Source of the DNA: Powellomyces hirtus
Taxonomy: Eukaryota; Chytridiomycota; Chytridiomycetes; Spizellomycetales; Powellomycetaceae
Reading direction: 5' to 3'
NCBI GenBank assembly: GCA_025526995.1
Contig: JAHLKG010000001.1
Span: forward strand, 248,001-312,000
Length of the DNA: 64,000 nucleotides
Position numbers and translations under genes: made by a program. Shown in pieces: positions 35,346-47,545 of the stretch. The first letter of the stretch is position 1; every line of letters starts with the position of its first letter. A model generated the notes under the pieces. It was given only the letters and a program-made list of their open reading frames with translations, was not told the origin of the DNA and made no database searches.

Positions 35346-38296
35346 TCAGCTACTTTCTTTGAATCTCCCGACATTCTTGGTAGTACCACTTCCCCCCAAC
35401 AATTTCGCAATATCCCCAAACACGCTCGCTCCAATTCCTGCGCCGCGCTCACTTGCACCGCATCTAGCTCTTCGTTCAGCAATATCCACTGGGATCTCAC
35501 CGTTCGAATCAAACACCTTGCGATCTGCACCCCACTCCAAAAGCACCGACACAGCATTCCGGTGCCCATTGACCACAGCCCAGTGAAGTGCGGTTCTGCC
35601 CCATGTATCTCGCATCTCCAGTACTGTCGCAGGGTTTGGAGACTCGTTTAACAGCAGTGTGAGAACCGCAGCTGGAGCGCCAGATCGCGCTGCGTGATGC
35701 AGTGGAGTTTGCCGATTGTCGTCTAAGCGGTGTAGTGGAGATGAGGAACCTTTCTTAAATTTCTTTTGCTGGTCCAGTAAGAGCGTGATGAGAGCAGGTG
35801 GGCCTGCGTGTGAAGCCAAGTGGAGCGGAGTCGCGCCAGTTTGGTCTAGAAATCCCACGCTTGCGTTGTGGGAGATCAACACTTGCGCAACTTCTAGATG
35901 CCCGTTGAGACATGCGCAGTGCAGCGGTGCTGTACGTCGATTGCTCCCATTAGATCGGGCTTCTGACGGTGCCGTCTCACCATCTGGTCGAGCATTGCTC
36001 TTGCGTAGCAGAAAGTCCACAACAGTAGCGGCTCCAGCTCCAGCCGAGACTTGAAGTTCCGAAGTTATACTTCCTGGCTCTTCAACCCATCTGTCTGGTG
36101 TAAGTGGCACCCTTTCCTCAGATGGTGGGCTGATGTCACCAAAGCTTTCTTGCAGATATTGGGCAAACTCTCTCAAAATTGGGCGCTTCAACAATTCGGC
36201 CGGCCCAAGGACACCCAGCAGTTCGCCGAAGACGTTCCCAAATTCATCCACAGCCGTATCCTCCCCTTTCTTTCCCTGCATGCAGGAAATCTTTCTGCAT
36301 ACTCGGAGTGCCGCTAACGAATCACCACCAAGGTCCGCAAAATGTGCTGAGCTTGCTCCGCCACTCTGAAGTCCCAACACGTCTGCCCAGGCCGCTTCCA
36401 CGACCTTGGTCCAACCTCCGTACAAAGGCGTGTCTTCTTCAGTGTTCCATAGGAGAGGCGGTAGCACTTGCTTGGACAGTACAGATCGCGCTATTTTCCC
36501 TGTTGCGGTTGTGAGGAGCTCCGATGTCAGGACAAATCGTGCCGGGACCATGTGCGCAGGAAGGTGAGTCTGACATAAACCACGCAAAACGGAAGTCAGA
36601 ACTTTGCTTTTTGACGGTGCCGCCAAGTAGGAGTCTGCTTCTTGTGGCACACAGTACGCAACAAGTTGCTTGCTTTCTTGATGAAAGACCACTGCCGCCT
36701 TCGAGAGAAGAATGGAGGTCGCGTGGGAGAGCAGTGCTTGTTCAATCTCCTCCAGCTCTATGCGTTGTCCTCGCACTTTCACTTGACTATCTAGCCGCCC
36801 CAGAATCTTCCATCCTATTTGGCCTTTGTTTTCAAACGATGTAACAACATCACCGGTGCGAAAACACGGACCATAGACGGGATGATCCACAAACTTTTGT
36901 TTTGTCAGTTCAGGTCGTTTGAGGTAGCCGACGCCGACTTGATTTCCTGCTATCCATAGTTCCCCGATGTTCTGGCTCTCCGCCTTTCCACCATCAGCGG
37001 AAAGGGGGAACATTTCTGACGCTGGTGTTTCGAGTATCTTGTCCGGATCACCACCGTTCGTCATGACGAGCAGCTGATTCCCGGAAAGCGGCTTGCCAAT
37101 TGCTTTGCGAGTGACACCAGCGCGGATCCTCGCGTACGCTTGATAGACACAACATTCCGTCACACCATAGGTGTTCAGCAGCCGGACGTGCTCCGACCAA
37201 GTATTCACGGTAGCCTGCGACATTGGTTCGCCTCCCAATGCAATTGTTTTCAGGGACGGAAGTTCTCCAGGTCCGAAAGCATCTTGTAACGTATTGAAGA
37301 GCGATGGCGTAGTCAAAACATGGGTGGCCGATGTTGCCAGCAAACACAGCCCGAGAGTTGTGAATATAACGTTTCGATCCGCGCTAGCCACGGTTCCGCC
37401 TGCGCTCCAGGTGGCACAAAAATCACCAAAGGACGGATCGAATGTTGGCGCAGATGCTACGAAGCACACACTTCCTCGGCTTATTTGGTGTGCATTGTTC
37501 TTTGCCCTGCAATATGCAGCCAACGAGCGGTGAGTTACGAGACATCCTTTGAACCGTCCCGTGCTTCCACTTGTGAAATAACAACTCGCGACTGCGGAGG
37601 GTGAAGGTGGAGAAAGGCAAAACGGCGACCGATGATCTTGTTCCAGAAGCGGCCCCATGGATTCAAGGGAGACGCATGCTGGAGGTGGCTTCGGATTTCG
37701 AAAGTCACAGGAAGTATTCTCATACTTTTCATAGGCGGCGGTGAAAGCTTGCACGGATTCGTCGTCTTTTGCAATGACAAAGTGCAACTCCGTATCCTCT
37801 ATCAAGAAATGAAGTCGTGGATCTTTATGGTCCATTGGAACCATTACTTAACGAAGCAAGGCAGTTGGTACACGCTGATCCCCTTTCCACACAGTAGCAT
37901 AGTGTCAAGCTTACTCACCACAATTGGGAGAGATCAACAAAATAGCGAGATGCACAATTGGAAGCATCGGACCTTCATCAATCAGAACCCCCACTATCCT
38001 TGAAGAGCCAGGTATATGGTTCAGTCAAATGACCATGCAAATCCGCTAAAACAAACGGTAACCTCACCAGTTCGCAATGCGCCCTCACTCGTCGCTGGAG
38101 ACTTCGGAAGATAGCGTCCGAGAAGGCCGGCCAGGGACGTTGCACTTTTCCATATTTCGGAGTAGGTGTGACGTTGTACTTTGCCACCGGGTTTATAGTA
38201 AAGCAATGCCGTTGCCTCCGGATAGCTTGCGACTTGCGCAGAAACCATTTCGGGAACGGTTGGCCATTGTTCGTCCATTTGTGTTGACGGTGCCAT
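35346..38296 (-). CDS. Adenylation-carrier protein with C-terminal ankyrin repeats (NRPS-like)
   Basis: Three exons join in frame. Exon 1 starts at 38296 (MAPSTQMDEQWPTVPEMVSA). Exon 2 supplies VGVLIDEGPMLPIVHLAILL. The long exon 3 (35346 to about 37854) carries the rest. Adenylation motifs are YFTSGSTGRFKGCLVTHRSL (A3), FDPSFGD (A4, with the Asp that binds the amino group), NTYGVTECCVY (A5), GELWIAG...GYLKRPELT and FRTGDVV (A7). GRLDSQVKVRGQRIELEEIE (A8) and ATGKIARSVL with the A10 Lys follow. Next is a carrier domain with the phosphopantetheine Ser in DLGGDSLAALRV. The C-terminal 280 residues contain about five ankyrin repeats (TAPLHCACLNGHLEVAQVLI, TPLHLASHAGPPALITLLLD, TALHWAVVNGHRNAVSVLLE). 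There is no condensation, reductase or thioesterase domain. The A-carrier part recalls AASDH, which has a beta-propeller instead. The substrate is unknown. Confidence 0.88.
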
Positions 38297-38701
38297 TGTC
38301 GAGAAACTCCGGAGCGGAGAGTGTTTACAGTTGCGTCTAATCCAAGCGGAACTAAAACAAAGAAGCACCAGATGTTGTTCAGAATGGAAAGAACAGATAG
38401 AAGGCTAGACTAGTACAATTACAGGCTAGTTCGGGAACAAGAAAAAGAACAGGAGGACAGCCCGCCCGACTGACAGTTTTCTCGCACTTCCCTGCGCCAC
38501 GCATCCTAGATCCAGGCATGAGAGTCATCCTGCGGTTTCGCGTGAAGAACGATCGACGTGAGCGACTTTTCCATTTCCCAACACACAACAAGATCAACCA
38601 ACACCATCCCTACAGGTAAGGTATTTCCGAGGATTTATAGTTTCCCCGGTCATGCGGCTTTCGTCTGTTTCCTTTGATGCTCATATTATATCAATGACTA
38701 G
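38297..38701. promoter_or_regulatory. Divergent intergenic region, A-carrier-ankyrin / DAD1
   Basis: These 405 bases hold both promoters. The minus-strand frame stays open above the ATG at 38296 and would encode an Arg/Ser-rich stretch like a mitochondrial presequence, but it has no ATG. Confidence 0.4.
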
Positions 38702-39213
38702 ATGGCCAAAACGCAAGCTTCATCGCCTGCCGCCCCCGCCAGCACCTCTGCGCACGCGGTCGCCGCCTCGGCTACCAACGCTGCAGCCCAGCAAGCGTTC
38801 CTGGTCAAGAGACTGCTGTCGTCATACAATACCAACACATCGCAATCTCTGAAGCTCATCGATGCGTACCTTCTGTTTGTCATGCTGACGGGGATCATAC
38901 AATTTGTGTATGTCATACTCGCGGGCACCTTCCCGTACAACAGCTTCTTGGCTGGCTTTGGGGCTAGCGTCGGGTCCTTTGTTCTGGCAGGTGGGTATTA
39001 TGAATACTGTAGATCAACTACTTTACCGATTAGATTTTGATGTACTGATTGGATTTTGATGTGTTCGCATATTTCTCCTTTACAGCCAACCTGCGAATGC
39101 AAATAAATCCACAAAACAAGGACATTCTGAACATCTCACCAGAAAGAGCATTTGCAGATTTTGCCTTTGCGAGCATCATCTTGTTTGGATTTGTAGTCAA
39201 TTTTCTTGGTTAA
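38702..39213 (+). CDS. OST2: Oligosaccharyltransferase subunit DAD1/Ost2
   Basis: Exon 1 opens [15 protein letters not shown], an Ala/Ser-rich lead longer than usual. It then gives [40 protein letters not shown] and VGSFVLA. After one intron (about 38993-39085) exon 2 gives [20 protein letters not shown] and a last membrane helix, [20 protein letters not shown]. The '[10 protein letters not shown]' and 'LRxQxNPxNK' motifs define DAD1/Ost2, a small essential subunit of the ER N-glycosylation complex with three helices. Confidence 0.97.
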
Positions 39214-39374
39214 GCCAGTCAATACATTTTGTAAAATAGACCCATCTATACATATTCCGGTGTCTGATGCGATCATTAAAAATACGTGCATATGTGCAAT
39301 ATTTAATCTTCGTGCTTTTTCCCCATGTTGCTCAACTCAAATATCATGTCCCCTTTCGACTCATCCACGGATAA

Positions 39375-41742
39375 TCACATTCGGTCTACCATTCCCTTGT
39401 CTGCCTCGTGATCCTTTAGGACAGGACGCATTCTCCACATAACGCCACTCGTGGCCTGATTCTCCAGCACGTCGACATCCAGGTCGCACTCATCATGAAC
39501 TCCATCCGGATTCCTTCCAAGACAGAAATGGGCACTGGAAAATCCGAGGGAAGCGGCCCGGTCGGCGAATGCGACGTCATCGTCGGCAATATCAACTGGC
39601 AATTCCCTCCGGTTTCTTCTCCGCTTCAGTTGTTGAGTTACTGTTGCTCTTCGACCGCGATGCTTGATGCTACCGCCAAGGCGAGCAACTCCCTGTGCAG
39701 ACTTGCCGGACGGGGATTGCACCCGATACCAGCCGATGTCCGTTGCCTTGCCAGTCTGAGCGATCCGCCATGGTGTCTCCTGCCATTCCGTACGATTGCT
39801 CCAGTAGGATTCAATGTTTGGAACGTCTCCGACCCAGACTTCCAACAGGTCCGCTCGTGCTTCCATGAGGTCAATAGAGTTTTGGATAATCGGAGATTTG
39901 ATTGCCTTTTCGATCATGTCGACTATTGCCATTCGGGCTGGGTTCAGCCAGGTGGTTCTGGTTTCCCAACCGTCGACGAGACTGACGATATACGGTGCCT
40001 CGCACATATCGAAAAGAATGTTCATAGCCTGCGACTTTGGCACTTTTTCGTCCACATATTCGATTCGGTCAATTGGGAACTCATCAAATAACCGGTGATT
40101 CGCTGTTGACCTGGCGAGCAGGACAGATTCGAATGTTACATCTGGTTCGTAAGTTCGCAGATGGTGAATGATGCTGGTGACTGACTTCCTCAGTCGAGCC
40201 AGATTTTGGTCTAGGAACGAGAAAGCCAAGCAAATGCGAGATTGTCTGTCATCCTGCGGATAAGAGAATTGCGTCAGCGGATGACGGTTGGAAGGGTTGT
40301 CCAACCAAATCATACCTCAACCAGATCAGCGAATGGCCCGATCGTAGGCTCTGACATCCAGTTTTTCCACCATCCCACTTCCTGCCGTTGCTGTATCCTC
40401 TCCTTGACCAAGGGGATCATAAACTTGATTCTGTTGTCTTCTTGCTCATCGAAATATGCATCCCTGACCGGATTGTATTCCATGTCGGGATTCCCGTTCC
40501 CAAGCGCCTTCACATGGCATCCCGTGAGAGACCGGTACTGATAGTGGAACATGAAAATGTCTGAGAAGCCTGTAGAGTGGCGGCGTGCCTCGCGATTTTC
40601 AGATTCCGGTATTTCCGTCTCCCATCCATGGATGTGGTTTGAAATCACGTATTTGGGATTCGCTATGGCCTTTCGACTCCAGCCAAAAGCCTGAATGTCT
40701 TTTCGCTTATCAAAGTTAACGTGATCTTCCTGAGCGAAACGATAATTGTACAACTCTGTAATCTGTAAAGATGAATGAGAAACAAAGTGCAAAACCCTCA
40801 TGTCGGAGATAAATGCGCACCATGGGGAATTTCAAGTCTGGGGCAGGCCCGCTGGGATCAGTAAAGTACCCGTTGGTACCAAAGATGTCACCGTCAACCC
40901 AGATTTCGTCCCATTCTTCCATATCAGTCATTTTCTTGGACAGTTTATGATCTTCCCAGTTAAAATCTTCCTTCCTATCGTTATCGAATCCAAAGACAAA
41001 CTCATCGACGTCCCAGGCGCCCACCCAACGAGCCCGTTTCCTATACCTTGCTGCCGCATCAATGAATGCTGCCTTCTGACAGCCTGCTTGCGTATGGGTG
41101 GTTCTAATATGAAAGCAATTCAGAATCGATCGAGGGCCCACTGGCAGCGAAGCTTGCGACATACCGATCCGGGTTCGGGTTGACGCAGTCGTTCACCATC
41201 GTATCATTGAAATGCCATGCGGTCCAGCGATCCTCTTTCTCAATCCAAGTTCTTGGACCAAAAGGTGGCTCCTCTATCTTCTCCCAGTCTGCCGGCCACT
41301 CGATCCATTCTACGATTCCCTCCTGGATGTACGGCTCTGCGATTTCCCGCGTGCGGTCGGGAAGGTTTGATCGTGAGTCGTGATACATAATAATCCGGTC
41401 TATTCCTTGAAGCAAATGGAATTCAATCCATTCTGGGAGATAGTCTGCTTGTTGAAATATCATTGTGGCCAGCACCAAGTATTGACTGTTCATGTCATGT
41501 CCAGGTTTGCCCAGGGCGGGGTGCGCATATTCGGTGGCAGCGTCACTTTCCGTGCTCAGTCCAAGTCCTGACGAAATCCGCTGTGGCCAAGTAGTTAGAC
41601 CCTCCGAGACCGGTTGCCACATGGGATTTGGTCCACCGGGAACAAGGGCAAAGATTGCAAAGAACAAGCCCAAGATCAGGCATATGAGACCTGCTCTGGG
41701 GCACATCCGGCGAACTGAAGCGGTCTTTGTTGATGGCATCAT
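39375..41742 (-). CDS. Type II membrane glycosyltransferase, GT92 (DUF23)-like
   Basis: The ATG at 41742 opens a short basic tail and a signal anchor (GLICLILGLFFAIFALV). The catalytic part reads YLVLATMIFQQADYLPEWIE, FHLLQGIDRIIMYHDSRSN and AAFIDAAARYRKRARWVGAW followed by DVDEFVFG. The 'LPEWIEFHLLQGID' and 'WVGAWDVDEF' segments are typical of the Glyco_transf_92 family; the DxD is the metal and sugar-nucleotide site. Later exons contain KYVISNHIHGW and FMFHYQYRS. The last exon (39375-40290) may form a second domain. Animal GT92 enzymes add galactose in the Golgi; the acceptor here is unknown. One or two middle exon ends near 40330-40800 are approximate. Confidence 0.83.
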
Positions 41743-42401
41743 CTTGACTCTGATGCAGACGGGTTGCGTATCAAAAGACTTCCAGAAAATGCAAGAGCTT
41801 TAGGTGCGAGCCGATGAAACCCCGTTCACCTTCAGAACCATGCGCGTTTTGAATATGTATGAGTAAGGCTAATCTAACGGCTGGTGGCAAAGAACGCGAT
41901 CCCGACTGCTTACGTCAGGGTTGCTTACCATACACGAGCTTATCTCGATCACTGAACAGGGGAAGGCAAATAGCGGGGTGGACTTTTGTCAAGTGAGATT
42001 ATAAATAAAGACAATATTGCGGGGTCTCCTCGAAAGATGTATTCCAGGTGGCTGACGGAGTGGTCAAAAGATCCTCAGTACGAAATAGGAGTGATGCCGA
42101 AAATTAGCGATGGACTGTATCCCGTCTTTCGGGAGGTCCAAATGCAATATGCTTTTGAGAAGAAAAAAAAGCGATGATGCTCTGGGTTTGCGGGTTTTAG
42201 GACGAAGTTGTTGCTGTTGCTGGGGGGGAGGGGGCAGCAGAGCGTTGACAGCTTTACGCCCCGGCAAAAGGGCGGAAGGTTGGAAGGAACGCGTGTTATC
42301 AACGGCTGCGCGCGGCGGCTTCCAAATCCAAGGGGTGCTCCACAAAGAGTCACGACGTAATTTCAAGCAACGGTACTGATCTCGCCTCACCCGCCTGCTG
42401 A
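41743..42401. promoter_or_regulatory. Divergent intergenic region, GT92-like / LisH-WD40
   Basis: These 659 bases lie between start codons. There is a G-rich tract at about 42220-42236 (ctgggggggagggggcagc). Short ORFs at 41986-42177 and 42110-42379 have no motif and are not called. Confidence 0.4.
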
Positions 42402-43739
42402 ATGATGGCGGCCAACAACACCCAGGATCTCAACCTTGTGGCCTACTCGCTAATTTCGCAGTTCTTGAGGCAACAGAATTTAACAGCAACCCTGGAATGT
42501 CTTGAGGCAGAGGCGCCACACATCTTCGCAGATCTCGAGGCTCACAAGTCAATCTCAGACCACAAACCGCTTACCGCCATCCTGGAGGAGCACCACCTGC
42601 TTACCTTCCAACAACAGCTAGGTCAGCTTTCGGTGCAAAAGAGGGAGGATGATGAGCTTCTCAGGCTTGGGAAAGGTCGAATGCCGACAGAACCATGTCA
42701 AATCATGGAGGGAATACACTATGCGAACATTTTAAGCACAGCAGCGGCCACTCTTCCGACGAATCTCTTCCCAGACGCCGAGATTGCTAGTCCAAATGTT
42801 TCTGTCATTGTGACCTCTTCCACCGATAAAACGGTCAAGATCTCCCAAGCAGACAACGGCCGTACGTTGTGTGTGCTCGATCACCAGAAAGCCGCGTGCC
42901 TCGCGACAGATGTCTATCCTGCCGATCCAGCGTACATGCTGACGGCAGGTATGGATGGTGCGCACCATATTGTGGATATCCGAACGGGGCAGGCTGTTCA
43001 GTCCTGGAAAGACCATGCAAAATATGTTGTCCGTGCAAAGTTTGCTCCGTGGGATGAAGGCTCCTGGGTTGTAACGGCCTCCTACGACCGAAGCGTACAC
43101 TTCTACCAACGCACGAGCGAGAAGGGATCAGAGCCGCGCTATGAGAAAAAACATTCCATCATGTTCCGCGGAGCTGTAGAGTCTCTTTGTTTCCTGCCTC
43201 CTGCGGATCCTTCTGCCCCAAACGCGGTTCCAACATTGGTTGTCGGATGCCGAGACGACAACTGTCTGCATTACATTGATGTGGACCCGCAACGGGCCCA
43301 CCCCAGTACACCATTCAATATGAATGCTAACGGCGACGATTGGATATCTTTTACAGCCATGGACCTTGCTCCATCTCCGAACGGTCGATATCTGGCCTGT
43401 TACACCGATTCGAAAGCTGGTCGCATCATAGTGTTCCGTGCGCGATCATGTGTACAAGCCCGGAATTTGTGGGGTGTAGTTGCGGACGGCTTTTCGCAGC
43501 CGAGATGTTGTTGGGACAGTTCTGGACGCTATCTGTTTGCTACCAGTGATGATAGGAAGGTGTACGTTCTCGATGTTTCTTCTGGGCAGACCGTTGCGAA
43601 ATTAGAAGGTCACACGGAGACAATCAGAAGCATCTCGTTTGATAAGGAGCGCCAGCGACTACTCTCGTGCTCCTTTGACAAGACTGTGCGCGTCTGGGAA
43701 ACCACGGAAGGGGTTGAGGAAGCAGGTGTTCAGCGGTAG
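42402..43739 (+). CDS. LisH and WD40-repeat protein
   Basis: An intronless gene of 445 codons. Residues 8-40 (LNLVAYSLISQFLRQQNLTA, then LECLEAEAP) form a LisH-type dimerisation motif. From about residue 120 there are WD40 blades: VSVIVTSSTDKTVKISQADN, AYMLTAGMDGAHHIVDIRTG, SWVVTASYDRSVHFYQRTS, RYLFATSDDRKVYVLDVSSG and RLLSCSFDKTVRVWETTEG. This suggests a seven-bladed propeller. I cannot name the ortholog; LisH plus propeller is common among scaffold proteins of chromatin, ubiquitin ligase and cytoskeletal complexes. Its stop lies 56 bases from that of WDR70 on the other strand. Confidence 0.88.
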   Translation: MMAANNTQDLNLVAYSLISQFLRQQNLTATLECLEAEAPHIFADLEAHKSISDHKPLTAILEEHHLLTFQQQLGQLSVQKREDDELLRLGKGRMPTEPCQIMEGIHYANILSTAAATLPTNLFPDAEIASPNVSVIVTSSTDKTVKISQADNGRTLCVLDHQKAACLATDVYPADPAYMLTAGMDGAHHIVDIRTGQAVQSWKDHAKYVVRAKFAPWDEGSWVVTASYDRSVHFYQRTSEKGSEPRYEKKHSIMFRGAVESLCFLPPADPSAPNAVPTLVVGCRDDNCLHYIDVDPQRAHPSTPFNMNANGDDWISFTAMDLAPSPNGRYLACYTDSKAGRIIVFRARSCVQARNLWGVVADGFSQPRCCWDSSGRYLFATSDDRKVYVLDVSSGQTVAKLEGHTETIRSISFDKERQRLLSCSFDKTVRVWETTEGVEEAGVQR

Positions 43740-43795
43740 AATCGCAGATTCTGATTGTGAGATGGTTGTTTTGATGCGAATATATACATATGTTT

Positions 43796-46179
43796 TTACT
43801 GGCGTCGTTTCTTAGTGGCTGCTCGTGCCTCCTCGCCATCGTCTTCGTACACCTGTTCGGCGTAGACTGCCTTCGGTTGGTTCTTCTTGTACGCGGGTGC
43901 CACCCAATAAGGATTCTCTGTGATAGATGGGATGTCAGTAGCGACTCAGCTGAACGTGGAGTTCCCGAGGCTCACCTGCAGCGTCTTTGGCATGACGCAA
44001 AATGGCCTCGCGGGGATCCTCGTCACGCATGGTATCCTTGATAAGCCCTTTCATTATATGCTGGGTGACATTGGTTCCAACCTTGCCTCCGCGTCCAGGT
44101 CCGGTCAAGGGTTGATCTGCAAAGTCCAAATTAGACACATCACTGGTTATCGCAGTCAAAGCTGTGCATCCTACCAGGTCGCCGGGTGGCCATTGGATCA
44201 GCTCGAAGTTTGTCTCTTCTTCGTTTAGTGCTTTGTGGTTGATCATCTTTGAACATGGGCAGGGCGTGCGGTGTAAGAATCGGCCTGTTTGCATCATCCC
44301 TGAAGGACAGTGACATCAGAAAAGCGGTTAGAGCTAACGACGACTAGGAAGCTTAGCAAGGGAACTTACGAGTAGGTGTCCATCTCGTCCACCGCCCGCT
44401 GTTTAGGCCTTTTGCTCAAAGCTGTCTTTACCCCTGACAAACTCAATGCAGGGTCATAGAACACTTGGACGCTTCCATCTCCAGTCCCCGTCAAGATCTG
44501 ATTTATGCGACCATGCCATAGCACGCGAACGACCGAGCTCCGCGCCACCTCAATCTGAGTGACAGGCGCCAAGTTATCACGATCGAATATGCAAAGTTTG
44601 CCGGATCCCTGGTCCTTCTTCACGGAGGTGCCGGTCAAGATGTAACGATCATTTGGAGAGAACACCACGTCTGTCTCTTCGAAGAAGTTGACCAGATCGG
44701 GTACGATCGATATCGGTTTAACGAGCTTTCGCATGTCCCAGAGCTTCAGTGTATCATCCATAGCTCGTGTTGCGAGGAGGTTGTTTCCTCGGGAGAAGCA
44801 CACCGACGTCATGATGGCACCAGACATATGAGCATTATCAATCGTCTAAAAGTGCCAGGGTGAGTTTCCTGCCAATGTCGTGATGTAAATCTCATCGTGA
44901 CGTACATGTGTGGGACTCAGGAATGTGCTATTTGTACTCCATATCCGCAGAGTGCCGTCCATGGCGCCTGCAAACTCTATTCAGCCTGAAGGTCACGATG
45001 GGTACAATCACGTCGATGCTTACCTCCCACAATCAATTTTCCATCGTGAGAATACGCGGCAGACGTCATTGCGGTTTTGCCTCCCGGCTGCCTAGATTTG
45101 ACGGCAATGACTTGTTTTTGTGTCCTCTTTGAGGTCACGTCCCAGATTCTACACACACATCGGCGGCCCGATGAGAAAGCGGTGACACCACAGGCATGCG
45201 TGATGACGTTTCGAACCTGATTGTGCTGTCCAAAGAGGATGTCAGGAAAGTGCTCTTTTCCGTCGGGTGCCATTTACATCCTGTCAACGCTGCGACATGT
45301 CCTCTGCGAAACTGTCAGTATTAAATCTGATATGCAAGTCAACCGCAAATTCCTTACTTTGTATGTCGCATGTCTCGTATGTACGGATCTCCTTTGAAGA
45401 ACTCGACACTATTATTGATGTAGTCAGCCGCAGGGTCGAGGTGGAGCTCAGAGGAATATTCACATACAGCTCTAGACCATCTCGATCATACAGCTTGGCT
45501 TGCGCCGAACTGGAAGCGACCAAGATTTGATCGCCACTTGGACTGAACTGGATGTCGCGAATCTAACTTGACTTGGAGAATAAGGATACAGTTTGTGAAC
45601 TTGACAAAATCGATGAGAAGCCACTTACCGGATTGCCACTTGTAGCCTCAAACGACCGGAAGGGTTTCAAGGAAGCATCCATACCATGGAAATCCCAAAG
45701 CTTCACCATACAGTCTCGGCCGCCCGAAGCAAAGCGTGCCCCTGCCGGATCCATGGAAAGGGCAGAGACTGTCTAATTGAGGATCGTGATGTCAGCCAAT
45801 TGCCTTCGATGAGGTGGACTGTTCCGACTTCCTGTAAACGCACCCTCATATGGTCTTTTAAGGCAGCTTGATGTGATATTGGCAGGGTATCCGCGTCATG
45901 AGCTGCCTCGTTTTCACTCGCCGCTTTGTCGTCTTCAGAATCGTCATCACTCGAGTCCATCTGCAAGCCGGGTTTCCGAGGCGCTTCCTTGTCGGGGATA
46001 GCCTTCGTTTCCCCCTTGTGTGGTAGCGCGGGGGGCGCGACGACTTCTGGTTGCACGTCTTTCCGTCGTGTTTCCTCAAAAGCAACATTCGCGCGAGCAC
46101 TGTTGTCCTTTTTCTTGGCCCCGAAGCCCACGGGCAAGCCCATCATCTCCATCATCCTGATTTCCTCCTCGGACGCCAT
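43796..46179 (-). CDS. WDR70: WD40 protein WDR70 homolog
   Basis: The ATG at 46179 opens MASEEEIRMMEMMGLPVGFG followed by a charged, disordered lead with SSDDDSEDDKAAS; an ATG at 46236 is also in frame. The propeller begins TVSALSMDPAGARFASGGRD and CMVKLWDFHGMDASLKPFRS. Later exons give LVASSSAQAKLYDRDGLEL, KGDPYIRDM, CRIWDVTSKRTQKQVIAVK, SVCFSRGNNLLATRAMDD, FSPNDRYILTGTS and the tail with ILTPHALPMFKDD and DPREAILRHAKDAA. 'GDPYIRDM', 'LTPHALPMF' and 'DPREAxLRHA' are diagnostic of WDR70. In S. pombe and human it works with CRL4 in histone H2B ubiquitination near DNA breaks. About seven introns. Confidence 0.92.
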
Positions 46180-46411
46180 CTTGCATTCAATTTGCAGAAA
46201 GTGTGGTCCGTCCATGCGAGGCAAATGACAGTTCATGGCCTGCTGCGCACAAATCCAGCAGCACGTTGTTGCTACGGGAACAAACCGCGAAAGCCCCGCT
46301 TCACTCCCGTCAACGTCAACAGACCCTCATTGAACAACAATAACAGATACATCCACTATCACTGTATAGAACCGTCAGCGCCAACGCTCTTCTCTTATCT
46401 CGAGCAACAAC
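46180..46411. promoter_or_regulatory. Shared divergent promoter, WDR70 / TIM9
   Basis: There are 232 bases between the start codons, the same spacing as the CSN7 / NOL12 pair. No motif is recognised. Confidence 0.45.
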
Positions 46412-46972
46412 ATGGACTTCAGTGGACTCTCGGATATGGACCGCGGTCGCATGAATGCGTACATCGAGCAGAAACAGGTTCGTGTATAATTGTTGAACAA
46501 ACTTGAGCCCTTACAACCAGGCGGGCACTGTCGCTTAAAGTAACGCCTACTTTGGCTCTCTTTGACGTGCTATATGTGTTCTGGTGTCCACCGCTGTCTT
46601 GCTTTGTCTCGAGTTTGGAATCTGTGCTCGGCCGCGTTCTTTGATAACCTATGGCTGAAATCCTTTTCCACTCTAGATGAAAGATTTCCTGCGCTTATAT
46701 GCCAACCTTGTTGACCGATGCTTCGAAAACTGTGTGAACGACTTTACGTCTAAGGCGCTGAGCTCTAAGGAGGTGATATCGAGCGTGGGCCTTCTTGTAT
46801 GGTGTTTCGACATCAACTAACCGGAAGGATGTATCAGGACACATGCCTAAACCGATGCGTGGACAAATTCATTAAACATTCGGAGCGTGTGGGTCTGCGG
46901 TTCGGCGAACAGAATGCCCTCCTGCAACAGCAGCAACAGGCGCAGATGTCGGGACAAGCCCCACCGCAGTAG
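46412..46972 (+). CDS. TIM9: Mitochondrial intermembrane-space chaperone Tim9
   Basis: Three exons, 46412-46477, 46677-46772 and 46838-46972, encode about 98 residues. The start is [20 protein letters not shown], followed by [20 protein letters not shown] and later [19 protein letters not shown]. The two CX3C motifs (CFENC and CLNRC) are present with the usual spacing, and 'FxxLVxxCFxxC' with 'RVGxRF' marks Tim9. It pairs with Tim10 to carry membrane proteins across the intermembrane space. The Gln-rich tail is unremarkable. Confidence 0.96.
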
Positions 46973-47545
46973 ACAGTCAACCATCAGCACTACATCTTTA
47001 AATATTCAAACATAGACCAGAACTGTACATTCACTTTCGGATGATTTCGCGATGAAGTTTTCGTATCTTGCGCACTTACACTAAGGACTAGCCGGTCAGC
47101 TCGGAGCACACCCGCGGAGCATACATTGATTGCTCCAATTCCGCAAAATTCAACGTAACTCTAGTTTACTGTATGACCCGTTCCTCTTCGAAAAATAAAC
47201 GGATCGTCCCCTCCCCGAGCTAAGATCCAACGTTAACAAGCACAGCTTTAGCCACCAATGCTTCTCTTTCTCTTATCATCGTTACCGTCTTCAGTATCTG
47301 GACACTTCGTTGTGGATCCGATCATTTCTGACACGACCACGTGACATCTGCTTTCGTAAACCAGGCGCAGTACACGCACGCGAAATGGCCCGTCGTTCTC
47401 GCAGCTTCAAGAGGTCGGTGCAATTCCCATTCACCCTTACTTGTTCCCAGGAAAAAGTTCTGTTCGTATTCGTAAACCAGACTGGAGGAAGAGAGCGCTC
47501 AGAGAAGAAAGTCAGCCTCCTGCTACCGAGGTCTTTAGCGTCAAG
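46973..47545. other. Intergenic region between tandem genes TIM9 and SPG1
   Basis: This is 573 bases. An ORF at 47310-47549 has no motif and overlaps the SPG1 leader; it is not called. Confidence 0.4.
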
